Assembly (NCBI RefSeq): GCF_024606225.1
Contig: NZ_JAGRPU010000018.1
Span: forward strand, 55,614 to 119,613
From: Endozoicomonas sp. ISHI1
GTDB taxonomy: Bacteria > Pseudomonadota > Gammaproteobacteria > Pseudomonadales > Endozoicomonadaceae
Direction of reading: 5' to 3'
Length of the DNA stretch: 64,000 bases
Part shown: piece by piece, positions 54,935-64,000 of the stretch
Layout: the number at the start of each line of letters is the position of its first letter
How positions within the stretch are numbered: the first letter of the stretch is position 1
The notes under the pieces: generated by a model
Told to the model about the DNA's origin: nothing
What the model saw: only the letters and a program-made list of their open reading frames with translations
Databases searched by the model: none
Translations under genes and position numbers: made by a program

Positions 54935-57364
54935 TCAAAACAGCCCCATCTGTCCGTCAATCAACGTATTAAAATCAAGATTTATAAAAGGTAGAACTCC
55001 GTCCGCCACCGGCTTTAGCTGCTTGTCGATGTAATGTTGATAATCAATAGGGCTGGTGCAATATTCCAGCGGCTCAGGTCCATTGACTGTCATCAGGTAC
55101 TGAATCCAACCTTTTCGCTGATACTTAAGTGATTTTCCCAGTGACTGATTGATCTCATCCGCCTTTCTGGCCGCCCTGACCTGGGGAGGAATGTTTTTAA
55201 CATAGTCCTTGAGATTTCGCCGCAGTCGCTTTCGATATACCAGTTTGTCATCCCACGCTCCGGCCAGCGTTTTCTGAACGGTTTCCGTGACCAGCTTTTC
55301 CGGGGATTGATCATTAAACACTAACGAGAACAGTTCCGTTTGAAAATACTTGGCCAATGCCGTCCAGTCAGAACGCACCGTTTCCAGCCCCTTGAATACC
55401 AGTTCCTGTCCACCAACAGTGGATTTAATGCCGGCATAGCGTTTTTTACTGCCGGTGTCCGATCCACGTATGGTAGGCATCAGAAACCTCTGGTAGCAAG
55501 TTTCGAACTCAAGTTCCAGCGCCGAGTCCAGTTGCAAATCTTCTCTCAGTTTGGCTGTCCAGCGGTCATTGATCATACGTTCCAGTTTTTTACCGGTCGA
55601 TCTTGCCTGTTCATCGGAATAGGCCTCATCTAAAAGCACGAAAGTAGAATCAGTATCACCGTAAATCACCCGATAGCCCTGCCCTTCTAGCCATCGGGCT
55701 GTCTGCTGCATGATTTCATGCCCTCGCAGGGTAATGGAGCTGGCCAACCGGGTGTCATAGAAACGACAACCACCTGAGCCCAACACGCCATAAAAAGAAT
55801 TCATAATAATCTTCAGCGCCTGAGAACGGGCAGCATCGTTTTGCTTCTTGGCCTCATCCCTTTGAGCCCAAAAGGAAGCAATAATATCAGGGAGAAAATG
55901 CCGCTCACGTGAGAAAAGTGCGCCACGAAAACCGGGAATCGTACCTTCCGGTTCTTTCAAACCTTCTACCAGCCCGAGGGGATCAATTTTGAAGGTTCTG
56001 ATGATCGAAGGATAAAGGCTCTTGAAATCCAGAACGATCACATTGCGATAGAGTCCGGGAATGGAATCCATGACATAACCCCCCGGACTGGCCAGACCAC
56101 CCCCTTCTGGTAAATTCGGAGCCACATAACCGGCTCTGTGCAAACGTGGCATATAGAGATTGGTAAAGGCCTGGACTGAGCCTCCCATCCGATCAAGCTC
56201 CAGCCCGGTCAGATGACTGCGCAATCTCAGGTAATCAAGAATGTTGGTGTGTTCAAAAATCTCTTCAACCAGTCGGCAGTCTTGCAGGTTGTAACGGGCC
56301 AGCTTTTCCTTGTTATGGTGAAAGTCATGATTAATGATAGCCATCCGGTTATCTACGTCTTCTGTCGCTTTACCTTTGCCCAGCAGCGTCTGTGCCACAA
56401 ACTCCAGACTAAAGCTGTCAAACTGATAGGTTGCAGCCTTTAAGGCCTCGATACCATCGATGACCATTCGACCGGGCAGAGTAATGAAGCCCTGTCCACT
56501 TTCACCTCTGCGATTTCTCCAGCTGGCTGCCTGTTGCCCCCTTCCCAGTTTTAACTTCATTCCATAGCGTTCCGCTCGTTTGAGCAGTAGCCGAAAATCA
56601 AAGTTAATGACATTCCAGCCAATCACTATGTCGGGGTCCAGAGTTCCAAGCGTCTCTTCAAGCGCCACAAGAAGTGCTTTTTCATCCGGAACCCATTGTA
56701 TCCAGTCGACCCGCTCCTGATCGCCTACCATGATAACCCGTCCAAAGTCTCCTCCCGAAAGACCCACTGAGTAAAGTTCTCCCCGCTCGGAACATTCAAT
56801 ATCCAGGGAAACTACTTTGAAGTCGGGATTAAACTCTGCAGGACGAATGCGCGCATTGCGGTACTCCCGATAACCTGACTTCTGCACCGGATCTCCGGTG
56901 AATGCCACGCCACCGTAGACAAACCTCTCCATCAGAAACCGGTCTGCCAGCCTGACATCGGCTTCCAGCAACTCTATGCCTCTGGTACGAAAATATTCCT
57001 GCATCTGAAACGATTGCTGCACGTTATGACTATAAAGGGCAGTGACTGGCTCATGGCGAAAGTTCTTCAGAGGCAGCGGTTTTGCCTCAATCGTTGGATA
57101 AGTCCTGAAAAACTCACTCTGTAGCGGCTCAAACTCAGAGGAAACGACAAAGCAGACGGGACGCACCTCTTCAATTACCAGTCTTGCAGGGCCATCATCG
57201 GTGACAACCCACATAATAACTTCCGCCTGTCCCCTGTGGTCCTGGCTATGTCGGCTCAGAAGAAAGCCTCTGCGTACAGGCTCGGTATTTTGCAAGTCAG
57301 TTCTCAAATGTTGTTCTGTTTTCGGACTGGCTCCCGGGAGAGCATAATTTCCTGATATTAACAT
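54935..57364 (-). CDS. polB: DNA polymerase II (family B)
   Basis: 809 residues. 3'-5' exonuclease Exo I at VVSLDIECSERGELYSVG (near 187), polymerase motif A DFKSLYPSIIRTFKIDPL (near 448), motif B KIIMNSFYGVLGSGGCRF, and motif C YGDTDST (near 568). SOS-linked repair polymerase in relatives. The first 30 or so residues have no family counterpart, so the true start may be internal, near RRGFLLSRH. No LexA box was found near the start. Confidence 0.95.
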   Translation of the reverse strand: MLISGNYALPGASPKTEQHLRTDLQNTEPVRRGFLLSRHSQDHRGQAEVIMWVVTDDGPARLVIEEVRPVCFVVSSEFEPLQSEFFRTYPTIEAKPLPLKNFRHEPVTALYSHNVQQSFQMQEYFRTRGIELLEADVRLADRFLMERFVYGGVAFTGDPVQKSGYREYRNARIRPAEFNPDFKVVSLDIECSERGELYSVGLSGGDFGRVIMVGDQERVDWIQWVPDEKALLVALEETLGTLDPDIVIGWNVINFDFRLLLKRAERYGMKLKLGRGQQAASWRNRRGESGQGFITLPGRMVIDGIEALKAATYQFDSFSLEFVAQTLLGKGKATEDVDNRMAIINHDFHHNKEKLARYNLQDCRLVEEIFEHTNILDYLRLRSHLTGLELDRMGGSVQAFTNLYMPRLHRAGYVAPNLPEGGGLASPGGYVMDSIPGLYRNVIVLDFKSLYPSIIRTFKIDPLGLVEGLKEPEGTIPGFRGALFSRERHFLPDIIASFWAQRDEAKKQNDAARSQALKIIMNSFYGVLGSGGCRFYDTRLASSITLRGHEIMQQTARWLEGQGYRVIYGDTDSTFVLLDEAYSDEQARSTGKKLERMINDRWTAKLREDLQLDSALELEFETCYQRFLMPTIRGSDTGSKKRYAGIKSTVGGQELVFKGLETVRSDWTALAKYFQTELFSLVFNDQSPEKLVTETVQKTLAGAWDDKLVYRKRLRRNLKDYVKNIPPQVRAARKADEINQSLGKSLKYQRKGWIQYLMTVNGPEPLEYCTSPIDYQHYIDKQLKPVADGVLPFINLDFNTLIDGQMGLF

Positions 57365-57551
57365 TGCCGCAGCAGCGCGGGGAGGCTAAAAACAAGAATC
57401 CGGATGGACAAACTCTCAGGACTGGCTAAAAATGGAGATACTTCAAGACCTTAACAAACGGCCCCTTGTGAGGGGTTGCATAAAAACACTGCTTCATCTT
57501 TGAACAGGGTGAAGTGATTTTTGAGATAAGAAAAATGACAGGTTCAGTTTA

Positions 57552-58862
57552 ATGACATTACCTGACGATCTTGAATACCTGACAGGCTTTGGTAACGAAC
57601 ACGAAACAGAGGCATTACCCGATGCCCTGCCCAAGGCCTGCTTCAATCCTCAGAAAGTGGCTTATGGTCTGTATTGTGAACAGTTTTCAGCCACTGCTTT
57701 CACAGCGCCCAAACACCAAAACCGCCGAACCTGGACCTACCGAATCCGCCCTTCTGCTGTTCAGGGAAACTACCAGTGCTGGGATAAGAACCCCTTGCTG
57801 GAAACCGCTCCCCTGGATCTGCCTCCTGTGCCGAGCCCACTTCGCTGGGACCCCCTGCCCGCTCCTGAACAACCGACTGATTTTATCAGTGGCCTGACCA
57901 CTATTGCAGCCAATGGTAAAGCCATCACGCAGATCGGTAGTGCCATTCATCTATACGCAGCTAATCAAAGCATGGAAAAGCGTTTTTTTTATAATGCCGA
58001 TGGCGAGCTGCTGATTGTCCCTCAAACAGGGGCTCTGATGATCTTTACCGAACTGGGTCGATTACAGGTCAGTCCGGGCGATATCGCCGTGATTCCGCGG
58101 GGTATGAAATTCAGGGTCAACCTACTGGAGAGTCAAGCCAGCGGCTATCTCTGCGAAAACTATGGAGCCCCGCTCACCCTGCCGGAACGTGGCCCGGTAG
58201 GTGCCAATGGCTTTGCCAATGACCGGGATTTCCAATACCCCGTTGCCTGGTATGAAGATAAAGAAGGTGATTTCGAACTGATCGGTAAATTTGCCGGTCA
58301 TCTTTATGTCTGTGAGCTCAATCACTCCCCATTGGATGTCGTTGCCTGGGTGGGGAATTCTGCGCCCTATAAATACGAGCTGTCCCGCTTTAATGCCATC
58401 AACACAGTAAGTTACGACCATCCTGACCCCTCTATTTTTACAGTACTGACATCTCAATCTCATACACCCGGCGTCGCCAATCTGGACTTTGTCATCTTCC
58501 CTCCCCGCTGGATGGTGGCTGAAAACACCTTCCGCCCCCCCTGGTATCATCGCAATTTTATGAGCGAGTTCATGGGATTGGTTCATGGTGTTTATGACGC
58601 CAAGGAAAATGGATTTGTACCCGGTGGAAGCAGTCTGCATAACAGTATGTCACCCCATGGTCCTGATGCAGACGTATTCAGGAAAGCCAGCGAAGCGCAG
58701 CTTAAACCCGTGCGTTATGAAAATACTCTGGCCTTCATGTTTGAATCCCGATACGTCTATGTACCCTCAAAATTCGCGATGGAGAGCGACATACGACAAA
58801 AAGACTATATTAAATGCTGGTCTGGCCTGCAGAAGCACTTTGACCCGAACCAGAAACCTTAA
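57552..58862 (+). CDS. hmgA: Homogentisate 1,2-dioxygenase
   Basis: 436 residues. Opens the ring of homogentisate to maleylacetoacetate with non-haem iron. Iron ligands: His and Glu in WYHRNFMSEFMGLV and His in SPHGPDADVF. N-terminus YLTGFGNEHETEALP and QFSATAFTAPKHQNRRTWTY are typical. First gene of the tyrosine/phenylalanine end-pathway cluster. Confidence 0.97.
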   Translation: MTLPDDLEYLTGFGNEHETEALPDALPKACFNPQKVAYGLYCEQFSATAFTAPKHQNRRTWTYRIRPSAVQGNYQCWDKNPLLETAPLDLPPVPSPLRWDPLPAPEQPTDFISGLTTIAANGKAITQIGSAIHLYAANQSMEKRFFYNADGELLIVPQTGALMIFTELGRLQVSPGDIAVIPRGMKFRVNLLESQASGYLCENYGAPLTLPERGPVGANGFANDRDFQYPVAWYEDKEGDFELIGKFAGHLYVCELNHSPLDVVAWVGNSAPYKYELSRFNAINTVSYDHPDPSIFTVLTSQSHTPGVANLDFVIFPPRWMVAENTFRPPWYHRNFMSEFMGLVHGVYDAKENGFVPGGSSLHNSMSPHGPDADVFRKASEAQLKPVRYENTLAFMFESRYVYVPSKFAMESDIRQKDYIKCWSGLQKHFDPNQKP

Positions 58863-58876
58863 ACAAGAATAATCAT

Positions 58877-58917
58877 GAGTGTCAGGCTACGCTATTGGCT
58901 GCTGACACTCTGTTTTT
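58877..58917 (+). terminator. Hairpin with T run after hmgA
   Basis: gagtgtcag/ctgacactc stem (9 bases, 16-base loop) followed by tgttttt. It lies between hmgA and fahA, so it may partly end hmgA transcripts. Confidence 0.65.
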
Positions 58918-58938
58918 CCAATGCACTCAGGATAGATA

Positions 58939-60249
58939 ATGATTTCACTGAACGAGACTCATGACGTCAATCTCACCAGCTGGGTATATTGTGCTAACCA
59001 GTCAGACTGCGACTTCCCCATTCAGAATCTGCCTTTTGCTGTTTTTCGCAAAGGCAGCGAGCCCTTTCGGTGCGGCGTAGCCATTGGTAACCAGATTCTG
59101 GATCTCAAGGCGACAGCAGCACTGAAACCTTTTGACGGCAAAGCAGCCGACGCACTCGCAGCTTGTGCCCACGATAACCTCAATCCCCTGATGGAGTTGG
59201 GTTTTGAATATTGGAGTGCTCTCAGGCTGAGCCTGTCCAGGGCACTGAGAACAGAGTCAGAGCTTGAAAGCCAGCTGAAACCCTTTCTGCTCACCATGAA
59301 TAAAGCCGAATTTGCCCTGCCCTGCCAGATTCGGGATTACACTGACTTCTATTCATCTATCTATCACGCCAAAGCAGTCGGTTCATTATTCAGACCCGAT
59401 AACCCTTTGCTGCCTAACTACAAATGGGTGCCTATTGGCTACCATGGCAGAGCCTCTTCTATTGAAGTTTCAGGGCAGACTTTTCATCGTCCACAAGGTC
59501 AAACCAAAGCGCCGGATGCAGAACAACCCTTATATGGTCCTTGTAAACGACTCGACTATGAGCTTGAAATGGGCATTTTCATCGGTCAGGGCAACCCTCT
59601 GGGTGCTCCTGTTGCGCTGGATGAGACCGATCAGCATGTATTCGGAATGTGTCTTCTGAATGACTGGTCTGCACGGGACATCCAAGCCTGGGAGTACCAG
59701 CCCCTGGGACCGTTTCTGGCCAAAAGCTTTGCCTCTACCATATCGCCGTGGATTGTCACGCTGGAAGCACTGGCACCCTACCGAACCAGTTACCTTCGTC
59801 CTGCCGATGATCCACAACCCCTGCCTTATTTGAGCTCGGAAGAAAACAGCACCCTGGGAGCACTGGATATTCAGCTGGAAGTCCTGCTACAAACACCCGC
59901 TATGAAAGGTGCTCAGCAAAGTATGGAAAAACTGTCTCAGTCCAGTTTCAAACATTCTTACTGGAGTGTTGGACAGATGGTGGCTCATCACGCCAGTAAC
60001 GGTTGCAACCTGCAATCCGGTGATTTGCTGGGAACGGGTACTCAGTCAGGCCCCAGGCCAGAGGAAGCAGGCTCTTTACTCGAGCTGACAAAAGGTGGCA
60101 AGGAGTCTTTGACCCTGACCAATGGTGAACAAAGAACGTTCCTGCAAGACGGAGATACCGTTGTCATGAGAGGCTGGTGCGAGAAAGAAGGCGCTGCCAG
60201 AATCGGCTTCGGTGAAGTCTCAGCCACCCTTCTGCCAGCAAAGGAGTAA
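58939..60249 (+). CDS. fahA: Fumarylacetoacetase
   Basis: 436 residues. Cleaves fumarylacetoacetate to fumarate and acetoacetate. DFYSSIYHAKAVGSLFRPDN (with the catalytic-site residues), LDYELEMGIFIGQGN and LNDWSARDIQAWEYQPLGPF are FAH signatures including metal-binding acidic residues. Four bases before maiA. Start as shown has an aggata ribosome site. Confidence 0.95.
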   Translation: MISLNETHDVNLTSWVYCANQSDCDFPIQNLPFAVFRKGSEPFRCGVAIGNQILDLKATAALKPFDGKAADALAACAHDNLNPLMELGFEYWSALRLSLSRALRTESELESQLKPFLLTMNKAEFALPCQIRDYTDFYSSIYHAKAVGSLFRPDNPLLPNYKWVPIGYHGRASSIEVSGQTFHRPQGQTKAPDAEQPLYGPCKRLDYELEMGIFIGQGNPLGAPVALDETDQHVFGMCLLNDWSARDIQAWEYQPLGPFLAKSFASTISPWIVTLEALAPYRTSYLRPADDPQPLPYLSSEENSTLGALDIQLEVLLQTPAMKGAQQSMEKLSQSSFKHSYWSVGQMVAHHASNGCNLQSGDLLGTGTQSGPRPEEAGSLLELTKGGKESLTLTNGEQRTFLQDGDTVVMRGWCEKEGAARIGFGEVSATLLPAKE

Positions 60250-60253
60250 TGCC

Positions 60254-60883
60254 ATGAAGCTTTATAGTTACTTCCGATCTTCAGCGGCTTATCGGGTAAG
60301 GATCGCCCTGAACCTGAAAGGACTGGATCACGAATTGATCCCGGTTAACCTGTTGAAGTCAGAGCAGACGAAGGAGCAATATAAAAGCATTCAACCCCAG
60401 GGACTGGTACCGGCAATGGCAGTCGGGAATAACAGACTGATTCAGTCAATGGCTATCCTGGAATGGCTTGAAGAAACCTGTCCGGAACCGACCATTATCC
60501 CGGGTGATGTCTGGCAGAAAGCCCAGATCCGCAGCCTGGCCAATATCATCAGCTGCGATATACATCCTCTGAACAACCTGAGAGTTCTGAAATATCTCAA
60601 GTCAGAATTTGCAGTGAGTGACGAACAGAAAAACCAATGGTACCAGCACTGGATAAAAGCCGGGTTCGAGGCTTATGAGCAGCAATTGGGGGATGACTAT
60701 TTCTGTATCGGAGATACACCCACCCTGGCCGATATCTGCCTGATACCGCAGGTCTACAATGCCTTGCGATTTAAAGTATCGTTAACGGATTATCCAAAAA
60801 TCCAGGCAGTCCATCAGCACTGCAATGAACTCAAGGCATTTATTGATGCCAGTCCGGAGCAACAGCCTGATAGCACTCTGTAA
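60254..60883 (+). CDS. maiA: Maleylacetoacetate isomerase (zeta-class GST)
   Basis: 209 residues from ATG 60254 (aaggag upstream). N-terminal thioredoxin-like part with the zeta-class motif SYFRSSAAYRVRIALNLKGL and QGLVPAM; GST C-terminal helices. Converts maleylacetoacetate to fumarylacetoacetate using glutathione. Sits in order hmgA-fahA-maiA, completing homogentisate catabolism. Confidence 0.95.
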   Translation: MKLYSYFRSSAAYRVRIALNLKGLDHELIPVNLLKSEQTKEQYKSIQPQGLVPAMAVGNNRLIQSMAILEWLEETCPEPTIIPGDVWQKAQIRSLANIISCDIHPLNNLRVLKYLKSEFAVSDEQKNQWYQHWIKAGFEAYEQQLGDDYFCIGDTPTLADICLIPQVYNALRFKVSLTDYPKIQAVHQHCNELKAFIDASPEQQPDSTL

Positions 60884-60890
60884 CAGAAGC

Positions 60891-62750
60891 TCAACGCCGC
60901 TTCAAAGCAATGATCGCCCTGCGATCGTTGATAGCCAGGTAAGCTAACTTTTCGAATTCAGGGTATTCACCGGGTTGATAAAGATTTTTCTTGACGACGA
61001 TCTGCCGAGTGACAACCAGTGTATTACCCTCCATCTTATAGTGACTGCTGTATGAGCCTGCCCCGTTACGCACCTCGAGGTTTTCAGGCAGCCGGGTTAC
61101 TTTGTAGTTTTTTGGCAGTTTCATGCGGTGATCCCATCGATAATGTCGAGCTCCTACCGTAAACGGGAACTTGCGTTTTCCATCCACGAGATAAGTTCTC
61201 AGTGCCAGCACATCCTGAAAATCAAGCCCTGGTGCTGTGGTGATAAACCCTTCCCTGCCCAACTGAAAAGCGTAGGGACTGTGCCAGTCACCCTGATAAG
61301 CAGGCTGTCTTTCCAGATCATAAGCAGGCGTTCCCCAAGAAATATTACCAAAGCCACCACTCAAGGTGTCCGCCAGAAGATTACTGGCCTTCCATTCACC
61401 ACTACCACTGGATGCCAACAACTCCCGAATCTGTTCTCCAATAATTCCAGTGCCAGTGACCATACTCTCTCCTCTCAAAAGTCCATTACTGGAGAGCACT
61501 GACTGGTTTTTTACCCAGTAGCGGTTCTGATCTGGTTGCATGGCAGGAAGATATCGAGTTTCGCCTTCAGGACCGGCCACTACTACCCGTTTGCCCGAAA
61601 GACTATAATCCAGCAACCCGAACGTAGACAGTGGCGAAACAGGGTTGAGCCAAGTGTTCAACTCAGGGATGAACAACAACACATGATTGAATTGCATGGA
61701 AGTCGCCACCGGCCAATCCTTATAGCTGTCATCCCAGCTGACCAGTGCCGGCTTTGACTCAACACCGCGGGCTTTTAACAGTGCCTGCAACAACAAAGCC
61801 TGATCTTTGCAATCACCATAACCATGACGAAGAATCTCTTCCACCGGGTGAGGAACCAGCATATCCTCCAAATTGAAGCTGAGAGACAGGTAATTAATAT
61901 TTTGTGCCACCCAGTTATAAATCAGGACGGCCTCTTCCCTGGGATGTTTGGCTCCCTGTGTGATCTCCTCAGCCAGCGCACGGATTTCATCACTGTCAGT
62001 CTGCCTGTTCAGGCTGCTCTCATAGTATATCTGACCGATCTCTTCCCAGCTTTTCAGTGAGGTCAGCGCAAACATGGGCAGTACATCATCCGAACTGACC
62101 ATATTTGGCTCCATCTCCTGATAAGGGAAGTTTTCGAGGCTAACCGTTAACTCTTTTCGTTTGCCTTTCCGGGACTCTTTCACAGCAAACTCGCCTCTAC
62201 TCCCCCATTTCATGGGTATGTTTTCAGGCAGCAGAATCGTAGCCACTATTTTCTTCTGCTCCAGTTCCAACTCAGGCTGTAGTGCCATATTAAAGCCCAT
62301 GGGACTTTTCTTCTTCACCACATGCTTGAACTTCAACTTCATGATGCTGCCAGGTATTAAGCGGGAAAAAATGACCACAGCTTCCCTGTTACGCCGCTCC
62401 TTATCACGCCCGCCCAGATCCTGTTCGTAAATATTCTCTTTTTCAACCGGGAACACTTTTCCGTCCGGATGGGTGATCGAAGCTTCCAGAACTTTCAAGG
62501 ATTCATTTTCGGAAAAATAACTATAGTGATATTCCTGCATCTCCTCCGCACCCGCGGGGGTCAGTACCTGATACTCCAGCGTTACAGTACGGGTATAAGT
62601 CAGATCATCCTGAATCTCGATGCGATAATCCGACAACAGATTGCGATAGTCCTGAACAGCTTCATCCGCCTGAACCAGACCTGAAATGATCAACAACAAT
62701 AAGGACAAAAAAGCAAAATAAACACGCATAAAATCATTTTCACCAAACAT
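60891..62750 (-). CDS. DUF3857/transglutaminase-like exported protein
   Basis: 619 residues from the ATG at 62750, which has a perfect aaggagg; the signal peptide proper begins at residue 8 (MRVYFAFLSLLLLIISGLVQ). DUF3857 N-terminal domain (VTLEYQVLTPAGAEEMQEYH) and a transglutaminase-like core with the catalytic Cys in RHGYGDCKDQALLLQALLKA (near residue 318), then His in FNHVLLFIPELNTW. Periplasmic; substrate unknown. Convergent with maiA. Confidence 0.85.
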   Translation of the reverse strand: MFGENDFMRVYFAFLSLLLLIISGLVQADEAVQDYRNLLSDYRIEIQDDLTYTRTVTLEYQVLTPAGAEEMQEYHYSYFSENESLKVLEASITHPDGKVFPVEKENIYEQDLGGRDKERRNREAVVIFSRLIPGSIMKLKFKHVVKKKSPMGFNMALQPELELEQKKIVATILLPENIPMKWGSRGEFAVKESRKGKRKELTVSLENFPYQEMEPNMVSSDDVLPMFALTSLKSWEEIGQIYYESSLNRQTDSDEIRALAEEITQGAKHPREEAVLIYNWVAQNINYLSLSFNLEDMLVPHPVEEILRHGYGDCKDQALLLQALLKARGVESKPALVSWDDSYKDWPVATSMQFNHVLLFIPELNTWLNPVSPLSTFGLLDYSLSGKRVVVAGPEGETRYLPAMQPDQNRYWVKNQSVLSSNGLLRGESMVTGTGIIGEQIRELLASSGSGEWKASNLLADTLSGGFGNISWGTPAYDLERQPAYQGDWHSPYAFQLGREGFITTAPGLDFQDVLALRTYLVDGKRKFPFTVGARHYRWDHRMKLPKNYKVTRLPENLEVRNGAGSYSSHYKMEGNTLVVTRQIVVKKNLYQPGEYPEFEKLAYLAINDRRAIIALKRR

Positions 62751-62928
62751 AACTCCTCCTTAAAATGAATGGAATTCACGCATGAATTTAGACCGTTAAT
62801 ATTGTAAAAGTTCAGCGTAGGCCGTTATTTAGAGGCTGAGACGCGTCGAAGGTAGTCAAGATTCATTCGGACCGTCGCTTCAGAGCCACTCCATAAGCAT
62901 GGTGACTTGATGGCTTCTTTTGCATACC

Positions 62929-63486
62929 TCAAACAATAGGTTCAAGCATTTTTAGAAACTCAGCCATAGTGTTTGCTAACTTGCGATGAGGTTTCTTACC
63001 GACTTTTTCTGCCCAGATATCACCGGTTTCATTATTCAGGGTAAGATTGATGTCTTCCATATCGGTGACGGCAAAAAACAGGGTAACAGGCTGACGGAGT
63101 TTGCGTTTCATCCAGATGTGTCCCAGCAGATTTTCCTGCAACCGTTCAAAATCTCCGGAGCTCCAGGCAAACAATAATTCCAGCCCCCCTTCTTCGGTTC
63201 TGGCGGGCAGGTTCGCCGAGTAAAAGCTGCCGTAATAGGCTTTCAGATCCGGATGTAGCTCCAACTCAACTGCCGATTCAATATTGCCAAAATCCAGCTG
63301 CGGCTCGCACTCCACAGGCTGCCAGCCCACTTCTGCTCCATCCATGACCTCCTGCATTTCGCAGGGAGAGGGCCAGTCACTGTCATGTTCAATCACAGGC
63401 AACGACTGATGCTCTAACTGATAGCGGTTCCTGAATTTCTGCTGAAAATCAATCAAGGCATCTTTGACAGTGTGGCTGCTGGGCAT
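62929..63486 (-). CDS. syd: SecY-interacting protein Syd
   Basis: 185 residues from ATG 63486 (aggaag upstream), close to the E. coli length. Matches Syd: VKDALIDFQQKFRNRYQ, VGWQPVECEPQLDFGNIESA, LELHPDLKAYYGSFYSANLP and VTLFFAVTDMEDINLTLNNE. Peripheral membrane protein that binds SecY and monitors faulty translocons. Stand-alone gene. Confidence 0.92.
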   Translation of the reverse strand: MPSSHTVKDALIDFQQKFRNRYQLEHQSLPVIEHDSDWPSPCEMQEVMDGAEVGWQPVECEPQLDFGNIESAVELELHPDLKAYYGSFYSANLPARTEEGGLELLFAWSSGDFERLQENLLGHIWMKRKLRQPVTLFFAVTDMEDINLTLNNETGDIWAEKVGKKPHRKLANTMAEFLKMLEPIV

Positions 63487-63576
63487 AGGGACTTCCTGAG
63501 TCAACAAAAAATAGCGGAAAGGTGAGTATAACGTCCTCCGGCCTGTTCGTGCTGAACTTTTGCCTTGCCTCAACTC

Positions 63577-63617
63577 GTTCCCACGCTGGGAACCACAGAG
63601 CTTAAAAGCGTGGGAAC
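63577..63617. repeat. Small inverted repeat
   Basis: gttcccacgct (63577-63587) and agcgtgggaac (63607-63617) form an 11-base perfect inverted repeat around a 19-base loop, upstream of syd. It has the look of a dispersed intergenic repeat, but only one copy is in the window. Confidence 0.6.
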
Positions 63618-63840
63618 CAGTGCTCTGTAGGGAACAATTTCATAACGAATCTTGATATAAAAGGGAGAGTGGGTACTCGGCAGGTATAACTGCATCACTC
63701 AAGCTGAATGACTCCCGCCTTTGCGACAGCCTCCTTCGCGGGAATGAAGACCTCCTACATTATCCCCTGCAGAGGAACCAGGGTTTTACAACAGGCTCCG
63801 AAACATGGGGACGGGGATGACTAATTTTTTGGAAAAAAAA

Positions 63841-63868
63841 AGCCCACTGTAAGAAGTGGGCTTTTTTC
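63841..63868. terminator. Bidirectional terminator by the tRNA fragment
   Basis: agcccac/gtgggct stem with a run of A before and T after. On the minus strand it directly follows the tRNA 3' end, as expected for its native terminator. Confidence 0.75.
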
Positions 63869-63884
63869 ATTGAAATCACTTATA

Positions 63885-63930
63885 TGGTAGGCGGTACTGG
63901 AGTCGAACCAGCGACCTTTACGATGTCAAA
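63885..63930 (-). tRNA. 3' half of a tRNA (anticodon loop GAC, Val), probable attachment site
   Basis: Minus strand reads anticodon loop TTGACAT, AGGTC variable loop, T-arm GCTGG-TTCGACT-CCAGT, acceptor ACCGCCT, A and CCA. The 5' half is absent: the sequence before the loop neither pairs with the anticodon stem nor continues as a D-arm. Identity stops near the anticodon loop, the usual crossover point of tRNA-targeting integrases. So this is likely the displaced end left by an element lying to the right. Confidence 0.65.
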
Positions 63931-64000
63931 ATTACAGCAACCAAACAAATAACCCATTGTTTTATATATAAAATAGCATTATTTTGGCACTATCATTCTA

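Noticed and set aside
63885..63960. Complete tRNA gene
   Set aside because: Only the anticodon loop, T-arm and acceptor 3' strand are present; no pairing 5' acceptor strand or D-arm follows.

Overview
The window is a gammaproteobacterial chromosome. Gene content and order (tsf-rpsB, map-glnD, cysS, glnS, ppiB-lpxH, nupC, polB, homogentisate pathway, syd) fit a marine Oceanospirillales-type bacterium; an Endozoicomonas-like host-associated genus is my best guess from the overall look, but no marker in the window proves it.

Layout. 1-5.1 kb: core genes tsf (start only), rpsB, map and glnD. 5.2-19.75 kb: a sedentary chromosomal integron. Its attC sites read on the minus strand, so cassettes run right to left from an attI-like core at about 19.38 kb. 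To the right lie a candidate cassette promoter, a LexA box (19600-19615) and the first codons of an integron integrase broken by stop codons, so the integrase is dead. Cassettes carry higBA, hicAB, a DUF4160/DUF2442 pair, a LysE/RhtB exporter, an ACT-domain protein and several unknown proteins. The array is riddled with group IIC introns placed exactly at attC core sites, a decayed IS3 element inside one attC, and two defective IS1380-type copies. 20.0-25.5 kb: cysS, glnS, ppiB, lpxH, miaE. 25.8-29.6 kb: tandem-USP protein, a relic of a HlyD-type secretion adaptor, a hypothetical gene, HU, an omptin protease and its adjacent HTH gene. 29.6-33.9 kb: envelope glycosylation genes (GT9, a PAP2-GtrA fusion, GT39). 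34.1-38.5 kb: nupC, a decayed cysteine-rich reading frame and a UvrD-like helicase.

38.8-54.9 kb: eleven tandem paralogues (about 400 aa each) of a family I do not recognise. Each has an N-terminal signal-like segment, many hydrophobic helices, a variable Gly/Ala-rich core and a nearly invariant C-terminus. Eight have the same sigma70-like promoter with an exact 17-base spacer about 160-230 bases upstream. The copies are mosaic (P3 with P7, P2 with P4, P9 with P11) and show in-frame tandem duplications in the Gly/Ala core. This is the strongest candidate for an undescribed system.

54.9-64 kb: polB (DNA polymerase II), hmgA-fahA-maiA (homogentisate to fumarate plus acetoacetate), a DUF3857/transglutaminase-like protein, syd, and at the right edge the 3' half of a tRNA (anticodon loop reading GAC, Val) followed by unrelated sequence, which looks like an element attachment site.
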